Assembly (NCBI GenBank): GCA_032622095.1
Contig: CP136061.1
Location: forward strand, 49,605,797-49,669,796
Reading direction: 5' to 3'
Length of the DNA: 64,000 nucleotides
Source of the DNA: Siphonodentalium dalli
Taxonomy: Eukaryota; Mollusca; Scaphopoda; Gadilida; Siphonodentaliidae
The translations under genes and the position numbers were made by a program. Below the pieces are notes generated by a model, which worked only from the letters and a program-made list of their open reading frames with translations, was not told where the DNA came from and ran no database searches. This document shows, one piece after another, positions 45,490 through 56,775 of the stretch. Each line of letters opens with the position of its first letter. Within the stretch, counting starts at the first letter, position 1.

Positions 45490-46130
45490 AGTTACTCTAT
45501 GATCATAGATGAGGATAATAGGTAATAGATAATACAGGGAGTTTTGTATGGTCATGAATGATGTGTGGGTATATAGGGAGTGCCCTGTTGGTAACTATGG
45601 GACGTATATTTATATATGTTGTGGATGTGTTATCATTGGTGGTGTATGGGGAGTAGATTTATTATCATGGATGGCGTGTATGAGTATGGCAAGTATGGAA
45701 CTTATGAGTGGTCGTATGTGCGGATATTGGTATATCTGGAAGGGCTCACCATTGGTGATGTGCATATGTATACCTGGTTTGACTCTATGGTCATGGGTAT
45801 GGCGAATAGGTATACATGTAGTGGCTGTATGGTCCATGGTGAGGTGAATATGTATACAATGAGTGACTGTATTATCGTGAATGTAGTGAATATGTATACA
45901 TAGAGTGACTATATTGTCATGTGTCGGGTGTAGGTGTATATCTGGTGTTAATGCATGGCGACTCGTGGCTGTATCGTCATTTGTGGTATAAGCTGTATAA
46001 GTATGGCTGTATGATCAGGTGTACTAGTACATGTACGTGTATAAAGTGGGTGACTATGTTGTCATTTGTGTGGTGTTTATGTACATATGGAGTGACTGGG
46101 GTAATGGGTGCGTTGTACATGTGTACCTTG
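45490..46130 (+). repeat. Minisatellite, plus orientation (left of hairpin)
   Basis: Diverged units of about 45-50 bp built on GTATACA-GAGTGACTGTATGG and TCATGGGTGAGGTGAATAT. Open frames here only reflect the repeat. Confidence 0.75.
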
Positions 46131-46212
46131 TGTGGCTATCGCTTTCCACAATAACTCAAGGATATGTTAACCAATAGAGAGGTCATGTCATATTGTGGAA
46201 AGCGATAGCCAC
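46131..46212. repeat. Central hairpin of the giant palindrome
   Basis: GTGGCTATCGCTTTCCACAA pairs with its exact complement, ending GCGATAGCCAC, around a loop of about 38 bp. The minisatellite changes orientation here. Confidence 0.85.
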
Positions 46213-47870
46213 CCATTATCACACAGTCATTATATATATACATATATACCACAGACATAACCATATAGTGACCCACTGTATACATGTACACCTGACCCAT
46301 GACCACGAATGACCATACAGCCACGCGTCACAATGCAGGCACACCGGGTATACTCCTAAACATGACCCATAACCATATAGTCACTCCTTGTATACCCATT
46401 CATCTCACCATTTGCCATAAGGTCCCCTGTTACATATTCTCCAAACGCATGGTCAAATAGTCAATCAATATATACATCAACACCACAACAATGACCACAA
46501 AGTCACTCCGGTATACATATGCACATCACCAATGGCCATATAGCCACTCGCTTCATACAAATACCCTCACCCATGTTACATGGTATACTCCTTCACCTGA
46601 CCTATGGCCATATAGTCACCACGTGTGTACCTATTCAAAACATTCATACACGATCATGGTCAATCCTTGTATACATATTCACCTCAACATTGGCCATGTC
46701 AGTCCCTGGACCCCTATTTGTCATACCATAGCCGAATAGCCACTCAAGATATACTAATACTCTCAGCCATGTCAGTATAGTCACTCCATGTATGCATATG
46801 CACCTCACCCATGGCCATATAGCCACTCGCTATATACACATATCCCTCGCCCATGATAATAAAGCAACACGTGTGTGTACTGGTATAACCTACACATGAC
46901 GATACCGACACGAGTCACCAAACAGGAACACCAGGTACATGTATACTCATACGCATGTCATCCCCTGAATAGATGTTCATTACATTTGTGCTCATACAGT
47001 CACTACTTGTATACCTACATGTACTCATATCACCATTAACCATACAGTCACTACCTGTATACCTATTCGACACACATAGTCATATAACCACTCGATACAC
47101 ATATGCAGACCACCATAGACCATAGATTCACTCCATGTATACATATAAACCTCACTAATGGCCATTCAGCCCTTCCAAATATACAAAAAACCGGGCATAC
47201 GACCACTCAAACAATCCATACTTACATATACACCTCACACATGACAATTCAGCAATTCACTGTATAATCATACACGCCATCCATGATAATACAGCTAAGC
47301 CCTATACACCCACCAATGATAATACATCCACGAGATATATAAATATACATCCCACCCTTACCACAAGGACACTCCCTATGTACCCACACGCTCGACAATA
47401 TCCACCCAGCTTACTCCAGGTATTCATATTCAATCATGACTGTACAGCCATTCCATGTATACCTACACACATTACCCGTAACCATAAAATCACTACCTAT
47501 TTATCCACACACCCCATCTATGATCATACAGACAACAGATGTACATCCCACCCATGACCTTACAGTCACTCCATATATACATAATCAACACATAGATGAC
47601 CATGTAGCTATATCCATACACCACACCAATGACCATACAGACACACATGGTGCACCCGTACTGGATATACACAATCATACACCATACAGTCACTACATGC
47701 ATACCGATTCACCTCACATCTGACCATGATATCTCCCTGTATACCTAGATGCATCTTACCATGGACAACCCACTCATAACCATATAGTCACTCATTGTAT
47801 ACCTACTCACATCAGTCATGACATACAATAACTCCCTGTATACCTATTCACCTCACATATGATCACAGAG
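46213..47870 (-). repeat. Minisatellite, minus orientation (right of hairpin)
   Basis: About 1.65 kb of the same unit in reverse (CCATACAGTCACTCCATGTA, then TACATATTCACCTCACC), roughly 35 diverged units, more than twice as long as the left half. Confidence 0.75.
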
Positions 47871-49715
47871 TAACTCCCTGGCTACGATCTTGGCATCCAC
47901 ACTGTATCCTGTTGACATTTGTTTATCATAATGGACCAGAATAGCCAAGATTATGGTCCATCTCAGTTCTGTCTCAAAGTTCTGCCCATTTCCTTTCAAT
48001 AAATATGGCCAAAATCACAAAAGAGGTTCTCGGCAAAATTACATACATTAAAATGAATTTGTCATGCCCCATACGGAACTGGGACAACTGGGAATAGAAC
48101 ATGTAGTTGTCAGTTAATAAACTAACACGTATAATAACCAAGTGAGTCACAATTTGCTACTTTTTCGGACAATGCAGAGAATGTTCGGGATAAAAAATTA
48201 GCATTTTACAAATTTGGTTGCCATTTTGGAAGCCATCTTGAGCAATTTGGTCTATAAAGACCGTAGTGTGACACATTTAAGATAGACCAAAACAATAAAC
48301 CCCTTTCAATCCAAAGATAGTTATATTTTACCTGAAAAAATAGTCCAAACCTGAAAAGTGAATTTTTGCCAATATTTATGTGAGAGAAAAGTCCAATATT
48401 TTTGACGTTGTCAGTGGTGAAAATAGTAACAATTAACCAATCAGACATGTTAGTATTCAATGTATAGAATGCAGAATAGCCAATTTTATACATCAACACA
48501 ACTTGTAAGCGATTGCAGGACACGCTGGTGTAATATTTACTATTTTTCATATTTTGGCGGCCATATTGGCAGCCATTTTGGGCCAAAGTAAGAATTTTGG
48601 TTCCAGTGATTTGGAATATTCATAGGTAATGATATGCCTCACTTACATTACAAAGTTATGTTAATTTCTTGTTGAAATATGACTAGAATCCCAATTGTGA
48701 TTCTTTGTGAAATTTTATACCGCATTCTGTACAATCGAATTTTTAGGGGATTGGAAGGGGTTAGGACCCCAATAATTGCATATTTAATTGCTCCAATGAT
48801 CAGTTAATATACAGAACACAAAATAAAGTTGCATTACTCAGCCAGTTCCAAACAGCATGAATTGATCTAGAAGATATTTGTGAAAAAATGTCATATTTTC
48901 AACTTCCGGTGGCCATTTTGTCGGCCATCGTTGATGGTGAGTTTCAATTTTGGCCCAAAAAAGTGTCATTATGTCTTAGCTTCACGAAAATATATACATT
49001 TGTGTACATTTTACCAGATTTTCCTGCTATAATTTCATAAAACTGGCTCACTTATAGTTCTAGAAAATGGATCGGTTGTGGGGGGGGGGGGGTAACAAGT
49101 CTCTTTCTTATCAGAAAACGACATGAATATATAATTCTTAAGTTGATGGTATCGATTTAGGGATGTATTGGATGTAATAGTGCAACGTTCCAGGGGTGTA
49201 CCCACATACACACACGTTGGACGAATGCAATCATGTAAATAAAAGTGATTTTTTTACGTTTTGAGGGGTGACCCGATGACCCCCTTCTTATCTTAAAACC
49301 CCAGGAAAAGTTGCTTCTTAAGTTTTGTTTTTATAATTAGTATATATCAAAGTACTTTGAGACCAAAAATTATGGATGTACGCGAAAGTGTAAAAAAAGT
49401 GAAAAATCACGTTTTGAGGTTCAGCATGGGAACCCCTTTCTTATCTGAAAACCCCAGGAAAATCCCTTTCTTAAGTTGTGTTTTCTTACTTAGTACACTT
49501 AGGAGTATCATCAAACCAAAATTCATCGATGTACGCGGAAGTGTAAATAGAAGTGATTTTTGGCACTTTTTGGGGTTCAGCGGCCCCTAAACCCCAGGAA
49601 TGCGCAACTTAAGAAATCGGTTTTTCAGAATGTTCCATTATTGGTACCAACTATAGGGGGTCAAACCTTTTGTACGCAAAAGTGTAAATGGAACATATGC
49701 GGGCTCCCCAACTAA

Positions 49716-50111
49716 TTGGCTGAAAGCTGAAATGGGTTTTAATGTCATGATTATAGATGAGTTGAAATGATCGGAAATTTGCATGTCGAGTTTTTTGCGA
49801 ACACTGGAAAGATGATTAGACATTCTAACTTTGAGAGAGGTTTTTGTTTGTCCAACATATTGTGTACGGCATCTTTTGCATGTGATTAAGTAAATTACAT
49901 TTTTAGAATAACAATTAAGTTCGCTATGCATTTGATACGATATGCGCGTTTGTTCGCTGGTGAAAGTGTTACTAGTATTGAGATATCCCATTGTATTGAT
50001 GTAACATCGTTTTTTGTGACAAAATGAGGCTGAACCTTTACCCAACACCGGCCGATTGTGCCGTATCCTTGTTGGCTCAGTCGATGTTGGGTCATGGCGT
50101 AACGATTCCAA
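49716..50111 (-). pseudogene. GIY-YIG endonuclease domain of the Penelope-like element
   Basis: Continues the reverse transcriptase frame after one stop codon. NVIYLITCKRC then QYVGQTKTSLKVRMSNH is the GIY-YIG core, with the Penelope-specific CxxC inside it (CKRC). DHFNSS marks the next conserved segment. The following residues drift from the family and the frame then enters the giant palindrome, so the catalytic C-terminal part is lost. Confidence 0.82.
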
Positions 50112-51226
50112 TTATCTGAGAGTTTCGGACTTTACTTGGCGCAGTAGTCTACTAGAGTAGCCGCGCGGTCGTAAAGCCTGGAAAAGCACGGAACAAGCTT
50201 GATTTAGGTCGCTTCTGTTCGTGCAGTTCCGGTGATATCGAATGATTTGAGATTTAATCAAACCATTGAAAAGTTTTGGCGGATGGAAAGATTTACGATG
50301 AAGTAGCTGGTGAGAATCCGTTGGTTTCGTAAAAAGTTTTGTATCTAAAATGTTGCATGATGTAAATTGTGGGCCCTTAAATATTGTTAAATCAAGGAAA
50401 TCAATGCTGGTTTGCGATATTGATTCTTTGAGTTTGATTGATTCGTCATGACTGTTCAAGATGTCCAAGAACACCCTAAACTCATCCAGACCATGAGTCC
50501 AAATGATAAATATGTCGTCCAAGAATCTATAATAGGCTAATGGTTGTTTATCACATTTGGCTAGGGCGCCTTTCTCCCACTCTGCAACAAAAATTGAGGC
50601 AAAATTAGGACTAAACTTCTTGCCCATACTACAGCCGGATACCTGTAAATAATATCGTCCTTTAAATTCAAAGTCATTCCCTTTAAGGGACAGTTCTAAT
50701 AATTGAAGTATTTCATCTCCAGGTCTATGAGGATCATGGTGAAAATCAAATGCATTCTTAATTGACTTTAATCCGGCATCGATTCCAATATTTGTATACA
50801 TAGATTCCACGTCGAGACTAATTAGGAAAGCAGAAGATGGGACTTCAATTTTCGACAATTTAATGAGGAAGTCCTCCGTGTCTTTTAGATAGCTCGGATG
50901 GCGGGTAGCAATTGGTTTCAAATAGAAATCAATAAACTCCGAAATGTGGTAGGACTCCGAGCCGACGTCAGAGATGATCGGGCGTCCGGGAGGTGTGTAT
51001 GGATTAGTCCAACAGCTCAAAGGTTTATGTATTTTAGGAAGCAAATCAAATGTCCTATTATTGGATTCAGGTTTTGCAATTAGATACTGAACATGTTTTT
51101 TCTTTAAAACGTCCTGGTCCAGCAAGCTTTTGAGAATGAGATTGAATTTTAAAACATTGGATTTCCAAATTGGCTCATCCAATGGTTTGTAATATTTAGT
51201 GTTGCTTAATTGGCGCGTCGCTTCTA
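50112..51226 (-). pseudogene. Penelope-like reverse transcriptase
   Basis: About 371 codons, of which the last 356 (from 51182) are open from a TTG; the frame extends back to about 51226 with EATRQLSNTKYYKPLDEP. No ATG start is visible, so the N-terminus is missing. Motifs, numbered from 51182: LLPKIHK at 47-53, GRPIISD at 66-72, SLDVESMYTNI at 122-132 (first catalytic Asp), GCSMGKKFSPNFA at 183-195, and YYRFLDDIFI at 217-226 with the catalytic DD. After that come SIDFLDLTIF and TKLFTKPTDSHQLLH, typical of this family. A TAA at 50112-50114 separates it from the endonuclease part. Otherwise the frame is clean, so this copy is fairly young. Confidence 0.88.
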
Positions 51227-51787
51227 CACACTAAATCTCGAGTAGCTAAATTTGGGTGGTTAGAATATTCCAACGACTTTTATAGCATTATAAGCTACTT
51301 AAATATGCTATTTTTGCTACTTGACAAGTAGTTACAAGACGGATCGGGGATAGTTAAGCGATGTCTATTCGTGATTGGTTCTATAACTGCACGTGACAAC
51401 CTATTCAAATGGCGGCTTCCCAGTCGAGTCGAGAAAAGGCACAATTACTGTTTCTGTCAATCCAGCTAGACTAAAATTTGAAAGGCGTAAAATGTATAAC
51501 TTCTGTGTGACAATTCATGGTTATTTATAATCTTAGGTACATGCAGGACATCCGGTAACGAATTTAACAATTATTGATACGACATTTAGACGTCACCAAA
51601 TTCCCAATTCATTCATTCGCAATTTATTTTTGAAATTTGAATCTGTGACAAGGAGAGGTAATATTTGCGCTCATGTCGCTTTTGTTTCTATATTGACGTA
51701 TATCTATATGTTCTGTGTTCACATTGTAGCCTACTGGTAACTGTAATCATATAAACATAATTCCACTAGTTCAACTGTTCAAGTAGT
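51227..51787. other. No gene recognised
   Basis: Sequence upstream of the truncated Penelope copy; nothing seen. Confidence 0.4.
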
Positions 51788-52988
51788 CAGGTCTGGCAAA
51801 TGTGATAATACAGCTACAATAGCTGTATTCAGCTAACCTAGCTGTATTCAGCTATATATTATACTCTCAAAGCGGCTGTTTTTCGATAATAAACTAGAAG
51901 CGCTTATTTGCGCATCAAAATTAGGCTACCCTATTCTCCGGTCACCCTCAACCAAAATCAAAATCGTCGCTTGTGTTCTGACAAAGTGTTGCCTTTTGTC
52001 GGCACGACGATGGTGATTATGTGTGAAAACTTACTATGGCGGTCGATGTCGGTCATAACGGTTAATAACTCTCTTAAAAGTATGCAATGCGGAATACCTT
52101 GAAAAATACCTTAAATACAATATTTATCACCGAAGATGGAACATCTTAATCATTCCCGGAAGTATCAATATGATGCTGCTAAAACTCGTTTGGTTGGTGC
52201 ATTAAAACAGGTAAAAAGGGGAACATCTCTAGCCAGAGTTTAACCGAGCGAGTTCCACTCACTGCTTGAGCTGATTCTCTCCAAAAATACGGAAACGCAT
52301 ACATGTATGTCGAATCGCGAAAATACAAATACCAATGTTATGTTTAGTAAGTTTTCACACATTATATATTTTCCCGCCAAAACAGATTGAATAGTTCTGA
52401 CTCGCTAACGACCACGACTTCATGTTTGAAATACTTCAGAAATTATATAAGTCGCATTTTCATTTCAATTGTCCCTATGTTGTGCCATACATTTGCAATA
52501 TGCCGCACAATATATGTATATATACCGTTATGAATAGTTACCAGTATCGCTCACAAATCGCTAGTGGTATGTAATTCTAAATGCTCGATATAGGTACACC
52601 ATTCTAACGCCCCCTACCGGTTTAGCATCGGGAAGAAGTAAACGAATGTTTGGGATGAATTTGATCTTTATTTTATAAGTTAGTTAATGAATGCATTTGC
52701 AGAAAATAGTCCCCAGAATATTTACTGACATCGACCACCGTAGTAAGTTTTCACACAAAATCAGAATTGCCGTGTCGACAAAAGGCAACACTTTGTCAGA
52801 ACACAAGCGACGATTTTGATTTGGTTGAGGGTGACCGGAGAATATGGTAGCCTAATTTTGATGCGCAAATTAGCGCTTCTAGTTTATTATCGAAAAACAG
52901 CCGCTTTGAGAGTATAATTTATAGCTGAATACAGCTAGGTTAGCTGAATACAGCTATTGTAGCTGTATTCTCACATTTGCCAGACCTG
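51788..52988. mobile_element. 1.2-kb element with ~265-bp inverted ends
   Basis: Begins CAGGTCTGGCAAATGTGA and ends in its complement. The arms (51788-52050, 52725-52988) match over about 260 bp, including AGCTGAATACAGCT palindromes and a block around CGACGATTTTGATTTGGTTG. GTAGT flanks both sides (51783-51787, 52989-52993). No coding frame. The superfamily is not certain; a 5-bp duplication is unusual for the common groups. Confidence 0.72.
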
Positions 52989-53760
52989 GTAGTTGTATAA
53001 AAAATCCGCGACAATAGGTGAAATCAGCTATAGGGCCTACTGATTCCAATCTGTATAATATTTATGTCCCAATGTTTCCCAAAATCATGCCAAATGGCCT
53101 CACCAGGCCAGATAGCATCCCTATGTTGATCCAATGTAAAGACTAAAGTAAACGGTTGTCTCAAATTTTGTTTCAACGTTGAATTTGAAATAACGTTGGC
53201 GATTGGTCCAGTTTGCTCGTTGAAGTGAACATAGAAATATTAGAATATACATTTGAGACAACATTGAAAAACTAACTTTGAACATTGGAATAATATTGGG
53301 AAGCTAACGTTGAATTTTTTTGACATTCGCTCAACGTTAAAGTAATATTGGAATAAAAAAAAGTATTTTTTTTGTTATGTTCGCTCGATATGATCAACAA
53401 CATTGAATTGAAAATGGGATAATTTTGGAAAACTAATGTTGAATATTGGGACGATCACTCGATTTTGAAATAGCATTGGAATCCTAATGTTGATTTTGTT
53501 TTATGTTCGCTCAGCGTTGAAATAACGCTGGAAGCCTAATGTTTAATTTCTGGACATTAATTTAGCGTTGAATCGACATTGGGATTACGTTTGAAAGCTA
53601 ATGGTCACTTTTGTCAAGTTTTGTGATGTTCGATCAACATTGAAATAATGTTAGAAATCTAACAGTTTAAATTTGGACAATTGTTCAACAATGAATCAAT
53701 GTTGAAATAAAGTTGGAAACCTAATGTTGAATATCGAGATGTTATCTAATGTTGTATTAA

Positions 53761-54328
53761 AGGTACTCAATCCGATTCGACGGTCCCCATATCATCAGAT
53801 TCCAACAACAACACCATTTTTTTAAATGCCATTTCAGTTATCAGAAAAGATTAATTGCCCAAAACAATGCTTTAGAACCACAGTAAACTATAAAATTGCC
53901 CAAAACCTGTTATTTATCAAAGTTTTTTTCAAATTTTTTTTATTGGTTGTCAAATATCTGACACAAAAAGCCACTCGATTCAGCCCTCTAAATTCAGATT
54001 GTTTGGCTTCGGCAATCCGCTACCGCAACAGTATGCCGTGCCCCAGTTTGCTTCAGCAAATTGCTTCGGCAATGCTGATTGCCGTAGCCAATTATGAAGG
54101 CTGCTCGATTTGAGAGTTATCGATCTTCATCCGCTATCTTGTCAGATAAGTTCTTCTCGCCGACAGTTTACTGGGCCACTTATAATTAAAATACTAGATT
54201 TAAAATATCGATATCTGATTACTCCTACTGTACCTTGATGGGTGGGTTCCTCGACTCAAGTTAAATATTTTGTACCCCCGAAGCCAATGATATTGTAATT
54301 CGTGAGCGTTAATTCGGATTGAGTACCT
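53761..54328. mobile_element. TTAA-flanked MITE (AGGTACTC family), copy 4, with nested insertion
   Basis: Best preserved copy: AGGTACTCAATCCGATTC at the left, GAATT-CGGATTGAGTACCT at the right, TTAA at 53757-53760 and 54329-54332. The core GGTTCCTCGACTC, then ACCCCCGAAGCCAATGA is present. A smaller element is nested at 53981-54103. Confidence 0.75.
53981..54103. mobile_element. Small ~120-bp MITE, copy 1
   Basis: Ends CAGCCCTCT and AAGGCTG in inverted orientation, flanked by CTCGATT (53974-53980 and 54104-54110). The inside has GCTTCGGCAAT-type motifs. One GCTTC(A/G)GCAA unit is duplicated relative to copy 2. Confidence 0.68.
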
Positions 54329-54332
54329 TTAA

Positions 54333-55248
54333 TGTGGGAAACCTAACACTGAATGTTGATACATGCTGTACGTTGAATCTAAGTTGAAATATCAATTATC
54401 ATGCCCTGACCGAGACGTTGCATGCAATTTTTTTATATGCACAATTTACTTTGCATTATGCACAAAACTATAGTCCATTGTAATTGTTATAAACCACTAT
54501 CTGGTAGTTTGATGAAACTTTTAATTTCCGATTCGATTCCTTTATTTAGGAACCACCGGCGGTCCATCATACATTCCTACTTTTATATTGTTTGTATATA
54601 TTTGGCTATTCATAACCCTGAAATTGATCGCTATGTTCATTCTAATGAACTCACAAATATTATAACCATAACATTGCTGAGAACTGTGATTCAATACATT
54701 GTGCTCATTATACCCCCTGCAACAATGTTGGGGTGGTATAGTGAAATCAGCTCGTCCATCGTTCGTGTGTGGACACAAATTTGTCCGGAGTTTTTCTCAG
54801 ACAGTCGTTTTTTTTTTATCAATTTCCGTGAAACTTGGCAGAGACATCAACCACCATGGGAACCTGAGCACCTGCGATTATGGCGTCTGTCAGACTTTTT
54901 TGGTGGAGTTATCCCCCTTTTTCGACTTTAACATATGGGGTACCATTTGTGAGTCGTGTGGTCAAAAATTGCACAACATTCTCAATCTGTCAATTAAGCC
55001 ATGTTCCGAATTCTGTTGCATGAGATTATCTAAATTGTACCCTCAGACTATCACCCCATGCCATCACTATTATAAGGCACCATCACTATAATTTTTTTTG
55101 AGGTAAAATACCACCTATCTATGATTTCAGTTGTTTTTTATTTCTCTGTTGGCATCTTCTGAGACATAGATTTTTTCAAATGGTGATATTATAGTGTTTC
55201 AATCATATGTTATGGCATAGATTGTTATTAACCGTATATGAAGGCTAA
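54333..55248. other. No gene; decayed interspersed repeat near 54705
   Basis: At 54709-54738 ATACCCCCTGCAACAATGTT is followed by GGGGTGGTATA (a hairpin), then GTGAAATCAGCTCGTCC and GTGAAACTTGGCAGAGACATC, an arrangement common in invertebrate interspersed repeats. The 169-codon frame over 54422-54931 spans this repeat and is probably chance. A run of about 24 A lies at 55249. Confidence 0.35.
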
Positions 55249-55627
55249 AAAAAAAAAAAAAAAAAAAATTAGTGGCTCCAAAATTAGATGGGCCTTTAAA
55301 GTCACAATGTCACAATTGCTGTTCATCTCATACCGGTCTATCCAGCTACTGGTATATTCTGCTAATCAGGATGTTATGGCACTCCAGTATTCATTATATA
55401 TCACAACTGTTATAACCCATAATGACATTAAATTGCATGGAAACAGTAATTTATGGGCTGCGTGACGTGAATATCTATTGAGAAATAACATCATAATGTA
55501 ATTGCGAAAACCAATAAAAATCAAATTTTTGTTTTAATGTATTAGGTTATTTCCTTCTTAAAAGGAATTTGTGATAAAGAATCCTCTCAATACTAGTTTA
55601 GAATATAGAATTAACTTTTAAAATAAC

Positions 55628-55765
55628 AAAAACCTTCGGCATAGCGAATCTTCGGAACAGTGAACCTTCAGAATAGTGAACCTTTGGAATAGCGAACATT
55701 CATAATAGCTAGAGAACCTTTGAAATAGTGAACTTTCAGAATAGCAAACCTTGGAATAAAGAATG
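55628..55765 (+). repeat. 16-bp minisatellite
   Basis: About eight units of CCTTCGGAATAGTGAA-type sequence (55628-55765) with drift. Confidence 0.7.
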
Positions 55766-55821
55766 TCCCCAATATGGCCTACATGTATCACTAAAGTATC
55801 ATGACATTTAACCGCATTACC

Positions 55822-56038
55822 ACTTGATTTAGAGTTATCCATCTACATCCACAATTTTGTCCAAGACCCTCCGTTTGATGACGTGTGTCTGGGACACATT
55901 ATTACACCTCTCGAGAAATAACAAACTTCAAAAATTGATATCTGTTCAATCGGAGCTTTGATGGATGTGTTCCAAGACTGGATTAAAGTATTTTTACCCC
56001 CGAAGCCAAGAAATGGTATTTGATTGTATGGAGTACCT
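55822..56038. mobile_element. TTAA-type MITE (AGGTACTC family), copy 5, partial
   Basis: Contains TAGAGTTATCCATCT, GGAGCTTTGATGGATG and ACCCCCGAAGCCAAG, and ends GGAGTACCT next to TTAA at 56039-56042. The left end is not found. Confidence 0.55.
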
Positions 56039-56438
56039 TTAACTTACATTCTATGTGGGGGAAGGATACGCAAACCGATGAATAGAGCTGTGTTTCAGGC
56101 CAAGTCGAATTTGGTCAGGGTCCAATGATATTTGACAGAGTTATGTCAATTTTTCGACTTAGAAATTTTTACATGTATTTCATGCCATAAAAGTATAGTA
56201 AATTTGATTATAATTTCAAACTAGTTGGAAGTTCGTACATATATTGTGTGACAATAGTCGCTTGTACCAAATTAAAAAAAATAACTTCCAGATAGATTTT
56301 GAGAAATTCCATTTTGAAATATAATTTTGGCAAAACATGCGCCTGACCCATAATTGGGTCACATGGTGTGTTTTTGGTTAACCCATTTCTTGTTCACACC
56401 GGATAAAATTGTTAACCAAATTTTTGATATGCCAGTTG

Positions 56439-56548
56439 CAGCCCTCTTAATTCAGATTGTTTGGCTTCGGCAATCTGCTACAGCAACAGTATGCTGTGGC
56501 CCAGTTTGCTTCGGCAATGCTGATTGCCGTAGCCAATTATGAAGGCTG
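56439..56548. mobile_element. Small ~110-bp MITE, copy 2
   Basis: Same ends and core as 53981-54103, flanked by CAGTTG (56433-56438 and 56549-56554). The second independent site confirms it is mobile. Confidence 0.68.
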
Positions 56549-56674
56549 CAGTTGTATTATGTTATTTGTCTGTCAGTCAATTTGTTCATCCATGCTAACA
56601 TTTGGCAACTATGGGGTAATTATGGTATTTTGTCCAGCCCGTCATGGTTTTTTTATTTTTAAACTTAGCTCTAC

Positions 56675-56775
56675 TAGGGCCCTGCGAATCTGAGTTTACA
56701 GTCAAATCAAATTTTGAATTCAATTGGGGATGAGGTTCGCGAATCAAATCTCAATTCGAATATATACAGCTACAT
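56675..56775. mobile_element. Lone end of the hAT family of 30852-32092
   Basis: TAGGGCCCTGCGAATCTGAG followed by TCGAATCAAATCTCAATTCGA-like repeats matches the end of the 1241-bp hAT element. No partner end or duplication was found, so it is truncated or decayed. Confidence 0.5.

Larger units (their letters stand above)
43625..49715. mobile_element. Giant (~6.1 kb) inverted repeat with minisatellite core
   Basis: The left end TTAGTTAGGGAGCCCGCATA and the right end (complement of TTAGTTGGGGAGCCCGCATA) open two long arms, about 43625-45490 and 47870-49715, that match in reverse over roughly 1.85 kb. From the outside in, each arm has about three units of ~143 bp (TTTACACTTTCGCGTACATC, then CCTGGGGTTTT), then about four diverged units of ~357 bp marked by AAGATGGC-CC-AAAATGGC. 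The centre is a minisatellite that flips strand at a hairpin at 46131-46212. No coding frame, and no clear target duplication. It resembles foldback transposons in layout, but the class is unknown. Confidence 0.75.
49716..51226 (-). mobile_element. Penelope-like element, 5' and 3' truncated
   Basis: Reverse transcriptase plus GIY-YIG endonuclease in one frame on the minus strand, the defining layout of Penelope-like elements. An upstream stop near 51227 and unrelated sequence beyond it mark the 5' loss. The 3' end is cut by the right edge of the giant palindrome. Confidence 0.85.
53150..54420 (+). repeat. Degenerate ~55-60-bp minisatellite, interrupted
   Basis: Units like TTCGCTCAACGTTGAAATAA, then CGTTGGAAACCTAATGTTGA, recur about a dozen times from 53150 to 53756 and again at 54335-54420. 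The interruption is the MITE at 53761-54328. Confidence 0.65.

Noticed and set aside
45548-47723. Frames of 60-99 codons in the giant palindrome core
   Set aside because: They arise from the minisatellite and occur on both strands.
54422-54931. 169-codon plus frame as a gene
   Set aside because: It crosses a decayed interspersed repeat and has no recognisable domain; its composition fits chance in AT-rich sequence.
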